NCBI GenBank assembly: GCA_037442565.1
Contig: JBBIQA010000002.1
Span: forward strand, 1 to 64,000
Direction of reading: 5' to 3'
From: PALSA-911 sp037442565
GTDB taxonomy: Bacteria; Pseudomonadota; Alphaproteobacteria; Acetobacterales; Acetobacteraceae
Length of the DNA: 64,000 nucleotides
The position numbers were made by a program, and so were the translations under genes. The notes beneath the pieces are model-generated. The model saw nothing but the letters and a program-made list of their open reading frames with translations. It had not been told where the DNA came from and ran no database searches. Position 1 is the stretch's first letter, and each line of letters begins with the position of its first letter. Shown here piece by piece: positions 34,755 through 45,884 of this stretch.

Positions 34755-35482
34755 GCGGGGTCGTACAGCGCGCTGTCGCGGAACCCCTCGGCCGCCAGCG
34801 CCGGCCCGACCAGCACCAGCGCGGTGCGCTCGATCGGATCGGCCGCATGCTGTGCCACGATACCCCCCAGGCATCCGCGCAGGATGCGCTCATCGGTCCA
34901 GCTTGCCCGCTCGACGATCGCGACAGGGCAATCGGCGCCATAGAACGGGATCAGTTCCGCCACCACCCGCTCCAGCGCATGGATCGCCAGGTGCACCGCC
35001 AGCGTCGCGCCGGTGGCCGCGAAAGCCGCGAGCGTTTCGCGCGGCGGCATTTGCGACGCCCGGCCGGACATCCGCGTCAGCACCACGCTCTGCGCCACCT
35101 CCGGCACCGTCAGCTCCCGCCCCAGCGCCGAGGCGGCGGCGGCGAAGGCCGGCACGCCGGGGGTCAGAGTGTACGGAATGCCATGCCGTTCCAGCCGCCG
35201 GATCTGCTCGGCCACCGCGCTGTAGATCGACAGATCGCCGGAATGCAGCCGGGCGACATCCAGCCCGGCCTGGTGGGCGGCCACGTACTCGGCCTCGATC
35301 GCATCCAGCGTCATCGGCGCGGTATCCACCAGCCGCGCCCCAGGCGGACAATGCGACAGCAGTTGCGGCGGAATGATGGAGCCGGCGTAGAGACACACCG
35401 GGCAGCTCGCCAGCAGATCGCGCCCGCGCAGCGTGATCAGGTCGGCCGCCCCTGGTCCGGCGCCGATGAAATGCACCGTCAT
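34724..35482 (-). CDS. cobM: Precorrin-4 C11-methyltransferase CobM
   Basis: The 252-residue SAM-dependent tetrapyrrole methylase starts VHFIGAGPGAADLITLRGRDLL, with LYAGSIIPPQLL and the SAM-binding stretch RLHSGDLSIYSAVAEQIRRL; TLTPGVPAFAAAASALGREL follows. The pattern SGDLSIY is typical for CobM/CbiF. The enzyme methylates C11 of precorrin-4. The start ATG at 35482 overlaps the cobE stop as ATGA. Confidence 0.94.
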   Translation of the reverse strand: MTVHFIGAGPGAADLITLRGRDLLASCPVCLYAGSIIPPQLLSHCPPGARLVDTAPMTLDAIEAEYVAAHQAGLDVARLHSGDLSIYSAVAEQIRRLERHGIPYTLTPGVPAFAAAASALGRELTVPEVAQSVVLTRMSGRASQMPPRETLAAFAATGATLAVHLAIHALERVVAELIPFYGADCPVAIVERASWTDERILRGCLGGIVAQHAADPIERTALVLVGPALAAEGFRDSALYDPAYRRRFRGAP

Positions 35483-35847
35483 GGCGCCACCGCGATGGCG
35501 CAGGTGGCGCCGGCACTGGCAATCCGCGGCAGCCGCAGGCGCGCATCCGGCCCCGCCGCGGCCAGCGCGCTGCCCTCCGCGACCGACGCGGTGCCGGTCA
35601 CCGCCTCGGCCCGCTCGGATCGCGTGATGCAGCGCGGCTGGGCGGCGGCCAGGTCCACGGCCGAAACGCGCAGCAGCGCCAGCCCCAGCAGGAAGGCCGC
35701 TTCCTGCAATCCCGGCTCCCCCGCCTTGAACTCCGGCGCGGCCAGGGCGTCGGGTTCGCAGGCGGCCAGCGCGGCGGCCTGGCGCACGAGGCCGGCGATC
35801 TCCTCGGCAGGGCAGCTGGTGCGGCAACCGATCCCGGCGACGATCAT
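35479..35847 (-). CDS. cobE: CobE/CbiG C-terminal-domain protein
   Basis: The 122-residue protein equals the C-terminal domain of CbiG. It begins IVAGIGCRTSCPAEEIAGLV, the standard motif, and carries FLLGLALLRVSAVDLAAAQP in the middle. CobE is required in aerobic cobalamin synthesis, but its precise step is not settled. It overlaps cobM downstream and cobL upstream by 4 bp each, inside the cobL-cobE-cobM unit. Confidence 0.9.
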   Translation of the reverse strand: MIVAGIGCRTSCPAEEIAGLVRQAAALAACEPDALAAPEFKAGEPGLQEAAFLLGLALLRVSAVDLAAAQPRCITRSERAEAVTGTASVAEGSALAAAGPDARLRLPRIASAGATCAIAVAP

Positions 35848-37061
35848 GGTTTTGTTGCCGCCCACTGGGTCACCGGCATCGCCGGACGGAAGCCATGCAT
35901 GCTGCCGATGCCATCCAGCCGTTCGACCGACAGGCGGGTGAGCGCACCGCCGTAATCGCCAAACGCCCGGAACAGAACGGCTTCGGTTTCGATGGTAACG
36001 GCATTGGCCACCATCCGCCCGCCCGGCTTCAGGGCGGCCCAGGCGGCGGGCAGCACGCCATCGTTCCGCGCGCCGCCACCGACGAAGACCGCGTCGGGCG
36101 CCGGCAGCCCGTGCAGCGCGGCGGGCGCGGCACCCTTCACGACCCGCAGTTCCGGCACCCCCAGCGCCAGCGCGTTGCGGGCCACGCGCGCGGCCCGTTC
36201 CGCATGGTGCTCGATGGCAATGGCGCGATTGGCGGGGTGGCGCAGCATCCATTCGATGGAGATCGACCCGGACCCCGCGCCGATATCCCACAGCAATTCG
36301 CCGCGATGGGGCGCCAGCGCGGACAGCGTGACGGCGCGGATTTCCCGCTTGGTGATCTGCCCGTCATGCTCGAAGCAATCGTCCGGCAGGCCCGATGCCA
36401 GCGGCAGGATGCGGGTCCCCGGCAGCGCCGCCACCTCGATGCCGACCAGATTGAGGGGCACGAGATCGTCCGGCAGGTCCGTGTCCGCCACGAACGTGCG
36501 GATGCGCTCGCCTGGTCCGCCCAGGGCCTCCAGCAGATGCAGCCGGGAAGGTCCAAAGCCGCGCGCTCTCAGCAGCGCCGCAAGCTGCGCCGGCGTGCCG
36601 GCATCGGCCGACAAGGCGAGTATCCTGGCTCCCGGTTGCAGCAGCGGCACAACGGCGCCGAGCGGCCGGCCGCAGAACGAGATCGTCGCGGTGTCCTGCA
36701 ACGCCCAGCCCAGCCGCGAACACGCCAGCGAGAACGCCGACGGCGCCGGCAGGCTCATGGTTTCCTCCGGCGCCACCACGCCCGCCAGCGTGGCGCCGAT
36801 GCCGTAACAATACGGATCGCCGGAAGCGAGCACCACGACCGGCTTGCCGCGCTGTGCGAGAATGGCCGGAAAGGCGTCGGCGATCGGTCTTGCCCAGGCC
36901 ATCCGCGCGCCGCGGATCAAACTGTCCGCCAGTGCCAGATGGCGCGATCCGCCGACGACGAGCGCCGCATCTGCTATCAAGGCCCGGGCTGCCGCCGGCA
37001 GCCCCTCGACACCGTCCTCGCCGATTCCCACGATGGCGAGCCAGCGGTTGGGCGGTTTCAT
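35844..37061 (-). CDS. cobL: Precorrin-6Y C5,15-methyltransferase (decarboxylating) CobL
   Basis: The 405-residue two-domain enzyme has an N-terminal tetrapyrrole methylase (CbiE part, WLAIVGIGEDGVEGLPAAAR, ASGDPYCYGIGATLAG). The C-terminal Rossmann methyltransferase/decarboxylase (CbiT part) begins near residue 205: HDGQITKREIRAVTLSALAP followed by LLWDIGAGSGSISIEWML. It methylates C5 and C15 and decarboxylates the ring C acetate. Its start is 26 bp from the divergent cobK start. Confidence 0.95.
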   Translation of the reverse strand: MKPPNRWLAIVGIGEDGVEGLPAAARALIADAALVVGGSRHLALADSLIRGARMAWARPIADAFPAILAQRGKPVVVLASGDPYCYGIGATLAGVVAPEETMSLPAPSAFSLACSRLGWALQDTATISFCGRPLGAVVPLLQPGARILALSADAGTPAQLAALLRARGFGPSRLHLLEALGGPGERIRTFVADTDLPDDLVPLNLVGIEVAALPGTRILPLASGLPDDCFEHDGQITKREIRAVTLSALAPHRGELLWDIGAGSGSISIEWMLRHPANRAIAIEHHAERAARVARNALALGVPELRVVKGAAPAALHGLPAPDAVFVGGGARNDGVLPAAWAALKPGGRMVANAVTIETEAVLFRAFGDYGGALTRLSVERLDGIGSMHGFRPAMPVTQWAATKP

Positions 37062-37087
37062 CGACTGTCTCCGGAGTACCTGCCGAC

Positions 37088-37587
37088 ATGCTGCGCGTTC
37101 TGATCCTGGGCGGCACCACCGAAGCCTCCGCGCTGGCCCGCGCGCTGGCCGGCGATGCCCGGTTCGATGCGACGCTGTCGTACGCCGGGCGCACCCGTGC
37201 GCCGGTGCTGCCGCCGATCGCGTGGCGCATCGGCGGGTTCGGCGGTGGCGCCGGCCTGGCAGCCTATTTGCGCGCCGAGCGGATCGGCGCCCTGATCGAT
37301 GCCACGCACCCGTTCGCCGCGCGCATGTCCGTCAACGCCTGCGAGGCCGCCATGCTGGCCGGCGTCCCGCTGCTTCGCATCAACCGGCCGGAATGGCAGC
37401 CGGTCGCGGGCGATCGATGGACCGGGGTCGCCGACATGCCGGCCGCCGTACGGGCGCTCGGCGAAGCGCCGCTTCACGTGCTGCTGACCATCGGCCAGCA
37501 GGATCTGGCGCCGTTCGTGGCCGCGCCCTGGCACCATTACGTGATCCGCAGCGTCGATGCACCGGCGCCCGAGGCCCTCCCGCCACG
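37088..37587 (+). CDS. cobK: Precorrin-6A reductase CobK (C-terminus lost in gap)
   Basis: The 166 visible residues begin VLILGGTTEASALARALAGD, the NADPH-binding N-terminus of CobK/CbiJ. LIDATHPFAARMSVNACEAA, LRINRPEW and VLLTIGQQDLAPF follow. The enzyme reduces precorrin-6A. About 80 residues are missing in the N run at 37588-37687. It is the only plus-strand gene between two long minus-strand operons. Confidence 0.92.
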
Positions 37588-37687
37588 NNNNNNNNNNNNN
37601 NNNNNNNNNNNNNNNNNNNNNNNNNNNNNNNNNNNNNNNNNNNNNNNNNNNNNNNNNNNNNNNNNNNNNNNNNNNNNNNNNNNNNNN
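37588..37687. other. Assembly gap (100 N)
   Basis: Exactly 100 N between convergent cobK and cobJ, both truncated at their C-termini. Roughly 280 bp or more must be missing. Confidence 0.95.
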
Positions 37688-38400
37688 TCCGCCCGCTCGA
37701 TGCGCCGGGTCGCCGCCGATCCGATCAGCACCAGGGTGCGCATGTCCGCCCGCGCCGGGTGGGCGTCGGCCAACGGAACGATCTCGATGGTTTCATCGGC
37801 CCGGCTGACGGCGGTGGCGAACACCACCGGCGTCGCCGCCGGCAGGATGTCGCGCAGCAGCGCGAATGCGGCGCCGAGTTGCCAGGGCCGGGCGCGGGAG
37901 ATCGGATTATACAGCGCAATCACAAAACCCGCGCCGGCCGCGGCCTGCAGGCGCCTTGTCACGATATCCCAGGGCTTGAGATTGTCGGACAGCGAAATGG
38001 CGCAGAAATCATGCCCGAGCGGCGCCCCGACCCGCGCCGCCACCGCGAACATGGCGGAGATGCCGGGCATCACCTCCACGTCGATGTCGCGCCACTCCGG
38101 CGCGCCCCGCTCGATCGCCTCGAACACCGCGCTGGCCATGGCAAACACCCCGGTATCGCCGGAGGAAACCACAGCGACGTGCCGCCCGGCGGCGGAGAGT
38201 TCCAGCGCGTGCCGTGCGCGGCTGATTTCCTCGCGGTTGTCGGAGGCATGGCGGATCAGCCCGGGCCGGGGCGGCACCCGGTCGATATAGGGGCCGTAGC
38301 CCACCAGATCGGTTGCGAGCAAAAGCGCCGACGTCGCCTGCGGCGTCTGCATGGCGGGGGCGCCGGGGCCGAGTCCGACCAGGTACAGCTTGCCGCTCAT
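37688..38400 (-). CDS. cobJ: Precorrin-3B C17-methyltransferase CobJ (C-terminus lost in gap)
   Basis: The 237 visible residues show a tetrapyrrole methylase: KLYLVGLGPGAPAMQTPQA, VGYGPYIDRV, VSSGDTGVFAMASAVFEAI, VMPGISAMFAVAARVGAPLG and CAISLSDNLKPWDI, all close to CobJ. The last 10-15 residues fall in the gap. It catalyses C17 methylation and ring contraction. Its start at 38400 overlaps the cobI stop by 4 bp. Confidence 0.94.
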
Positions 38401-39128
38401 CGTGGCCGCTGCCGGCCGGGGATGAGCACCATGGCGAAATAGGGTGCGGTCGCCTCCGTCATCTCGCTCAGTTTCACGATCCGCTCGCCGGGCATGGTGC
38501 CCCGTTCGACATACACCGCCCGGTCGGCCAGGCCGGCGGCCTGGATCGCGGAGCGGATCTTCGGCAGGTTGCGGCCGACCTTCAGGATCACCGCGGCGTC
38601 GCATTGCGCCAGGCGTCCGGCCAGGCTCGCCTCGTCCAGCGTGCCCGGCAGCACCGACAGCACGTCGTCGCCATGCGTGAACGCCAGGCCGGCCCGGCTC
38701 CAGCATCCGCTCATGCCCGTCACGCCCGGCACGGTTTCGTTGCGATAGGAACCTTCCAGCCGGTCGAACAGATACATCGCCGAACCGTAGAAGAACGGAT
38801 CGCCTTCGCACAGCAGCGCCACGTCGCGCCCGGCGTCCAGATGCCGGGCGATCTCGGCCGCGCTGGCTTCGTAGAACGCGCCAAGTTCGGCGATGTAGCG
38901 CGGATCGTCGACGGCGATTTCGGTGGTGTAGGGATATTCGAACCGAAGCTCGATGGCGCCGGGTCGGACATGCGCCCCGGCTATGCTGCGGGCGTGCCCC
39001 ACACGGCCCCGCTTGGCGAAGAACGCCACCACCGGGGCCGCGCCGATGATGCGCACCGCCTTCAGGGTCAGCAACTCCGGATCCCCTGGTCCCACCCCAA
39101 TTGTATAGAGCCTACCGGCGGCCATCAT
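38397..39128 (-). CDS. cobI: Precorrin-2 C20-methyltransferase CobI
   Basis: The 243-residue methylase starts RLYTIGVGPGDPELLTLKAV, with ALLCEGDPFFYGSAMYLFDR and VPGVTGMSGCWSRAG, characteristic of CobI/CbiL. The enzyme adds the methyl at C20 of precorrin-2, the entry step of the corrin branch. The start is ATGATG; the first ATG at 39128 overlaps the cobH stop as ATGA. Confidence 0.94.
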   Translation of the reverse strand: MMAAGRLYTIGVGPGDPELLTLKAVRIIGAAPVVAFFAKRGRVGHARSIAGAHVRPGAIELRFEYPYTTEIAVDDPRYIAELGAFYEASAAEIARHLDAGRDVALLCEGDPFFYGSAMYLFDRLEGSYRNETVPGVTGMSGCWSRAGLAFTHGDDVLSVLPGTLDEASLAGRLAQCDAAVILKVGRNLPKIRSAIQAAGLADRAVYVERGTMPGERIVKLSEMTEATAPYFAMVLIPGRQRPR

Positions 39129-39751
39129 TCGGCCTCGCTCGCCAGTGCATTCACCGCCGCGGCCGCCATCGCGCTGCCGCCCTTGCGCCCGGCCACGATC
39201 AGGCAGGGCACGCGGCCGTCCTCCAGCAGTGCCTGTTTGGATTCCGCGGCACCGACGAAGCCCACCGGCATCCCGATGATCGCCGCCGGTGGCCTCGCTC
39301 CCGCGTCCAGCAATTCCAGCAGACGAAACAACGCCGTCGGCGCGTTGCCGATGGCTACCAGCGCGCCGTCCATCCGCTCACCCCATAGATCGAGCGCGGC
39401 CGCGGATCGGGTGTTGCCGATGCGTGCCGCCAGCGCCGGGGTTTCGGGGGATCGCAGGGTGCAGATCACCTCGTTGCCGGCGGGCAGCCGGGCGCGGGTG
39501 ATACCGTGCGCAACCATCTGCGAGTCGCACAGGATCGGCGAGCCTGCCAGCAGCGCGGCCCGCGCGGCGGCGGCGAAGCCGGCACTGAAGCGCAAATCCC
39601 GCGCGATCTCCACCATCCCGCAGGCATGGATCACGCGCACAGCGATCCGGGCCTCGTGCGGCGACAGACCGGACAAATCCGCCTCTGCCCGGATGGTGGC
39701 GAACGAGCGCTCGTAGATGGCGGCGCCGTCGCGGATGTAGTCGCGTGTCAT
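39125..39751 (-). CDS. cobH: Precorrin-8X methylmutase CobH
   Basis: The 208-residue enzyme moves the methyl group from C11 to C12 to give hydrogenobyrinate. The catalytic His is His42 in RVIHACGMVEIARDLRF. Other motifs are ILCDSQMVAHGI, IGNAPTALFRLLEL and IIGMPVGFVGAAESKQAL. Length and motifs are complete. Its start shares one base with the cobG stop (TGATG), inside the riboswitch-headed operon. Confidence 0.95.
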   Translation of the reverse strand: MTRDYIRDGAAIYERSFATIRAEADLSGLSPHEARIAVRVIHACGMVEIARDLRFSAGFAAAARAALLAGSPILCDSQMVAHGITRARLPAGNEVICTLRSPETPALAARIGNTRSAAALDLWGERMDGALVAIGNAPTALFRLLELLDAGARPPAAIIGMPVGFVGAAESKQALLEDGRVPCLIVAGRKGGSAMAAAAVNALASEAE

Positions 39752-40937
39752 CAAGGTTCCATCAGTAGTTTTGCCGCCTCGGCAAGGGTCAGGCCGGTTG
39801 CGTCGGGGGCATCGCGGGCTCGGCCGTTGCGAACCAGGCTGTAGGTGCCGTCCCGGCCCACCAGGGTTCGCGGCGCGGCGGCGGGATGGGCGCAGCCTTT
39901 GGCGCAGCCGGATACATGCACCGCCGAGGTCAGCGCGATCGCGGCAAGCCATTCCGCGTCGGCGCGGGCGGGAACCGTCCCCGATGCGCATCCGGGCCGT
40001 CCGGGGCAGGCGAAGATAAGCCGTCTCGGGTCGCTCGGATCGGAGATCCACCCCTTCGCCGCGTTGCCCAGCGCGGCGGCCCCGCCGATCGGCACGCCGG
40101 TGAGAATGACCGAGCGCCAGGGGGTAATGCGCAGCGTCCCGTCGCCGAATTGCTCCGAAAGGGCTGCCAGGTCCCGAAGATCCTTCGAGTTCACCTGGCC
40201 GAACGGAACCCCCATGCCGAAACCGCCGGTTTCTCCGGCAAGGGCCCGAAAGCCGATCCAATCCGGCACGCCCCGAAAATCGGATGGGATTGTCGCAACC
40301 AGATCCGATGCCTGGAACAGGGCAAGCGACCCGCCCGATCGCACGAGCTGGCGCATCCGGCGCAGACCCTCCGACCTGCGAACAAAACCGCGCGCGATGC
40401 GCGGCACGGCATCGGCGACCGCATCGGCGTCGCAGGCGGCGCCAAGCGGCTCGCCGTCGATCCAGATCGCCCATTGCTCGCCGACTGCGCGAACGGCGAT
40501 GTCGGCGCGGACGGTCCGCAGGCCGGCGGCGCCGCCGCCATCCACCACGAACAGAAACTTGTCCGGCAGTTCAGCGAGATCACCGGCACCGGCCAGCGCG
40601 GCATCCAGCGCACCGGCGATTTCCGTGGTTTGCGGATGCACCCCGGGGTCGGCACCGGCGAGCGGCGAGACCAACAGGTTGTGCCCGGCCTGCCCGCTGG
40701 CGATCCCGGCGGCAACCATCGCCTCGGCGAAGGAATGCGCCGAAGCCGACGTCAGGCCGCGGATCTGCAGATTGCCGCGGTTGGTCAACCCGATCACGCC
40801 GCTGCCATGCCGGCCGGCCGCATCGGCAACCACGCGCGCCTCGGCGGCGGACAGCATCGCACGGCGCGGCGGCAAGCGGACCAGCCAGCCGTCGCCGGAT
40901 TGCATGGGGGTGAACAGGTTCGGGCACCAGCCTTTGA

Positions 40938-40941
<4 letters not shown>
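39751..40941 (-). CDS. cobG: Precorrin-3B synthase CobG
   Basis: The 396-residue member of the nitrite/sulfite reductase fold contains a [4Fe-4S] centre. N-terminal GWCPNLFTPMQSGDGWLVRL and LTNRGNLQIRGL are typical. The cluster cysteines lie in ACPGRPGCASG and SGCAKGCAH. CobG is the oxygen-dependent monooxygenase that prepares ring contraction, so its presence marks the aerobic pathway. The ATG at 40941 overlaps the cobN stop as ATGA. Confidence 0.93.
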
Positions 40942-43056
<2,115 letters not shown>

Positions 43057-43156
43057 NNNNNNNNNNNNNNNNNNNNNNNNNNNNNNNNNNNNNNNNNNNN
43101 NNNNNNNNNNNNNNNNNNNNNNNNNNNNNNNNNNNNNNNNNNNNNNNNNNNNNNNN
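43057..43156. other. Assembly gap (100 N) inside cobN
   Basis: Exactly 100 N. The two CobN parts together give about 985 residues, while CobN proteins are usually 1150-1280, so the real gap is near 600 bp. Confidence 0.95.
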
Positions 43157-44001
43157 GCGAGCACGAGTTGCAGCACCGGAACGCCGCCCGCGTCGAGCGG
43201 CGAGCCGCCCTCGTCGCGCCGGGCGGAAAACCCGGTGGCGTTGAGCACCACGGCCGGGCGCAGGGCGCGCAACCGGGCTTCCACGAACCCGGCGGCGGCC
43301 GGGTTCTTCAGGCTGTCGACATAGACCGCGCGCACGGCGAGGCCGCGCCCGGCCAGCGCGGCAGCCAGCGCGTCGATGGGCGCGAGATCGCCGGCCAGCA
43401 GATGCGAGCGGTAGAACACGATCACCGCCAGCGGCCGGTCATCCACGTCGCAGGGCAGGGGGTACATCCCCGCGTTTGGCACCTTCACGGCCATCGCCCC
43501 GTCATCCGGTCCCCTGCCGGCCAGATGCCGGCACAGCGCCAGGGCATGGGCGGTGTTCTCCGGCCCACCCTCGCGCAGCAACGCCTCCAGGCGCGCGAGC
43601 TTGTCCGGTTCCACGGTGGAAAGCGCCGCCAACCGCGGATCGTCGCGCACATCGCCCGGCATCATCGCCAGCGCGATCCCGTGCGCCCGGCAGGTGGCGG
43701 CGACTTCCTCGGCCCCGTAGCGCCAGTAATCCAGCCCCCCGAGCAGCCGCACCACCACGCATTTCGCCCCGGCGATCACCTGCTCGACATACAGATCCAC
43801 CGACATCGGATGCCGCAGCCGCGCCAGATTGGCGAGCCTCAGGCTGGGCCGCCGCTCCCCCATCACCGTCCAGGCGGAGGCCCACGAACCCAGATCGCTG
43901 TCGGAGAACGACAGGAACACCAGATCGGCCGGCGTCTGGCCGAGATCGGTCGCGGTCTCCTGCTCGTCGAGCGTCTGGTTTTCGCGGACCAGGAGGTGCA
44001 A
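43157..44001 (-). CDS. cobN: Cobaltochelatase subunit CobN, N-terminal fragment (split by assembly gap)
   Basis: About 281 residues begin, from a TTG at 44001, HLLVRENQTLDEQETATDLG then QTPADLVFLSFSDSDLGSWA, the standard CobN N-terminus (HLLLAQ...DLGQTPADIVFLS). VRLLGGLDYWRYGAEEV and IVFYRSHLLAGDLAPIDALA follow, ending at VPVLQLVL before the gap. The frame continues upstream over cobW, but the family N-terminus supports the TTG, which lies 4 bp after the cobW stop. It belongs to the same gene as 40938-43056. Confidence 0.9.
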
Positions 44002-44005
44002 GGGA

Positions 44006-45070
44006 TCAGACCGGCTCGGACGCCAGGATCGCGGCCTCGATGCCGGCCCGGTCCATGCCGGTCTGGCCGATGACCACCACATGCCCGGCCCGGGCCTCGC
44101 CTTCCGCCCAGGGGCGGTCGAAATGCTGGCGGAAGCGCGTGCCGACGCCCTGCACGGCCAGACGCATCGGCTTTTCCCGTATCGCGGCAAAACCCTTCAT
44201 GCGCAGAACGCCGTGTGCCTCGGCGGCCAAAGCCAGCCGGGCGATCAGCGCGTCGGGGGTATCGATTTCGGGCAGAGCGACGACGAAGCTCTCGAAATCG
44301 TCGTGCTCATGCGCGCCGTCCTCGGCGTCGTGGTGCGACGGGCGGGCGGCCAGATCGTCCTCGGCCGCGGCCCCCAGGCCGAGCAGGATCGCGGGGTCGA
44401 GCCTGCCCTCGCGCGTCGCGAGCACCTTCACCGCGCGCGGGATCGCCCGGGCGATCTCGGCCTGAAGGCGGCTGGTCGCGGCGTCGTCCAGCAGGTCGGT
44501 CTTATTGAGCAAAATCAGATCGGCGGCCTGCAACTGGTCCTCGTAGACCTCGGCCAGCGGGTTGTCGTGCTCCAGCGAGGGATCGGCGGCGCGCTGGCGG
44601 GCGATGGCCTCCAGATCGTCGGCGAACCGCCCGGCGGCGACGGCGGGACCGTCCACCACGGCGATCACCCCGTCCACCGTCACCCGGGCGCGAATGCCGG
44701 GCCAGTTGAACGCCTTGATCAGCGGCTTCGGCAAAGCCAGGCCGGATGTCTCTATCAGGATATGCTCGGGCGGGTTGGGGCGGTCGAGCAGCCTCTCCAT
44801 CGCCGGCAGGAAATCGTCGGCCACGGTGCAGCACAGGCAGCCATTGGACAGCTCCACGATGTCGTCCTCCTCACAGCCGGCGATGCCGCAGCTGCGCAAG
44901 ATGTCGCCGTCGATGCCGAGCGAGCCGAACTCGTTGACGATGATCGCCAGGCGCCGGCCGCCGGCGTTTTCCAGCACGTGGCGCACCAATGTGGTTTTCC
45001 CGGCGCCGAGAAAGCCGGTGATGATGGTGGCCGGTATCTTGTCCGTGGGGATCTTGCCCGTTTGGGTCAT
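44006..45070 (-). CDS. cobW: CobW GTPase, cobalamin-associated metallochaperone
   Basis: The 354-residue COG0523 G3E GTPase has the Walker A motif TGFLGAGKTTLVRHVLE near residue 18, VNEFGSLGIDGD, the metal-binding CxCC as NGCLCCTVADDFLPAM, Walker B LIETSGLALPKPLI, and the guanine motif LNKTDLL. A His/Asp-rich loop (PSHHDAEDGAHEHDD) lies before the C-terminal CobW_C domain. It is thought to deliver cobalt to the CobN-containing chelatase, and here it is directly upstream of cobN. Its ATG overlaps the DUF1636 stop. Confidence 0.95.
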   Translation of the reverse strand: MTQTGKIPTDKIPATIITGFLGAGKTTLVRHVLENAGGRRLAIIVNEFGSLGIDGDILRSCGIAGCEEDDIVELSNGCLCCTVADDFLPAMERLLDRPNPPEHILIETSGLALPKPLIKAFNWPGIRARVTVDGVIAVVDGPAVAAGRFADDLEAIARQRAADPSLEHDNPLAEVYEDQLQAADLILLNKTDLLDDAATSRLQAEIARAIPRAVKVLATREGRLDPAILLGLGAAAEDDLAARPSHHDAEDGAHEHDDFESFVVALPEIDTPDALIARLALAAEAHGVLRMKGFAAIREKPMRLAVQGVGTRFRQHFDRPWAEGEARAGHVVVIGQTGMDRAGIEAAILASEPV

Positions 45071-45462
45071 GCGCGTGGCTCCGGTGCGGGAAAATCGGGT
45101 GCGGGAAAGCGGGCGACGATCGCGGATTTCAACGAGGCCGGGCGGCGGGAGGGCAGGATCGTGCCGGTCCTGGACGCACCGTAGGACGCGGCATAGGCCA
45201 GGATGTCGGCGGCGTCCGCGATCGACAGCCCGCCGAGCAGATAGCCCCATTTTCCCGGCATCGAGATCGCCGCGGTGCAGCCGCGCTCGCAGGATGCCAG
45301 GCACACGACTTCCCGCAGTTCGATCGGCGAAGCCCGATCGCCCTCCAGCAGCCGGGCGATTGCCGCGTGCAGATGCGCGCCGGGCGGCGTCGCGCCCTCG
45401 GCCAGGGGCTGGCCGGCGCGGCAGGTCATGCAGATGTGCAGGCAAGGAACGGCTTCGTCCAT
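45067..45462 (-). CDS. DUF1636 cysteine-rich metal-binding protein
   Basis: The 131-residue protein has a CxxC near the start (HICMTCRAG) and a second cysteine cluster, VVCLASCERGCTAAI, the thioredoxin-like [2Fe-2S] ferredoxin spacing of DUF1636. The family commonly accompanies cobW in B12 clusters. A role in cobalt or Fe-S handling is inferred only. The ATG at 45462 is chosen; the frame is open to 45582. It is the first gene of the operon under the cobalamin riboswitch and overlaps cobW by 4 bp. Confidence 0.82.
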   Translation of the reverse strand: MDEAVPCLHICMTCRAGQPLAEGATPPGAHLHAAIARLLEGDRASPIELREVVCLASCERGCTAAISMPGKWGYLLGGLSIADAADILAYAASYGASRTGTILPSRRPASLKSAIVARFPAPDFPAPEPRA

Positions 45463-45636
45463 CGGACCCCCAACGCGATTCTTCTGCGGCCAACCCAGGT
45501 GGATACCGAGGGCGGACACGGGGGTACTGCACCGCCTCCGGAACAGCGTCCGAAGGCCGACGGACGAACGCGTCGTCGACACCGGGGCACCCCGCCCGGC
45601 ATCACGGCTGGTCCGGCGATCTGTGCGATCACCGGG
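45463..45636 (-). promoter_or_regulatory. Leader between cobalamin riboswitch and DUF1636 gene
   Basis: This 174-nt leader should hold the riboswitch expression platform. Read on the minus strand it contains a 6-bp stem, CGTCCG/CGGACG, and ends GGGGGTCC next to the ATG. No T-run terminator is apparent, so control of translation initiation is more likely than attenuation. Confidence 0.45.
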
Positions 45637-45834
45637 GATGGCAGGTCTCCTGGCTCACGGATTCGGCGTTCACGCGCTTGCGCACGATCACACCTCGCTG
45701 CCCGTCGGCCTTCCCGGATATATCCAGTGGCCGTGCGACGGGCTGCTTTCCGCTTACAGTTGCGGGGGCAGCCGCGGCATTGGGGAAACCCCCGCACCGC
45801 ATTCCCTTTTCACCTTCCGCATGGAAGGACCATC
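45637..45834 (-). ncRNA. Cobalamin (AdoCbl-type) riboswitch
   Basis: Read on the minus strand, the element contains the conserved GCTGCCCCCGCAACTGTAAG core, the upstream GGTGAAAAGGGAATGCGGTG, then CACTGG, GGGAAGG and the 3' GAGCCAGGAGACCTGCC. GATGG at the 5' end (45830-45834) can pair with CCATC at the 3' end (45637-45641) to close P1. It lies on the strand of, and 174 nt before, the DUF1636-cobW-cobN-cobG-cobH-cobI-cobJ operon, so high cobalamin should shut that operon down. It is antisense to the cobU leader region on the plus strand. Confidence 0.95.
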
Positions 45835-45884
45835 TGGGAATGGGTATTAGCGGTCATGCCCATCATCCGTCAAAGACCTCGCCG

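Noticed and set aside
37537..38811. A minus-strand frame covering cobJ and continuing to 37537
   Set aside because: It runs through the N run at 37588-37687 and into antisense of cobK. The true cobJ end is lost in the gap.
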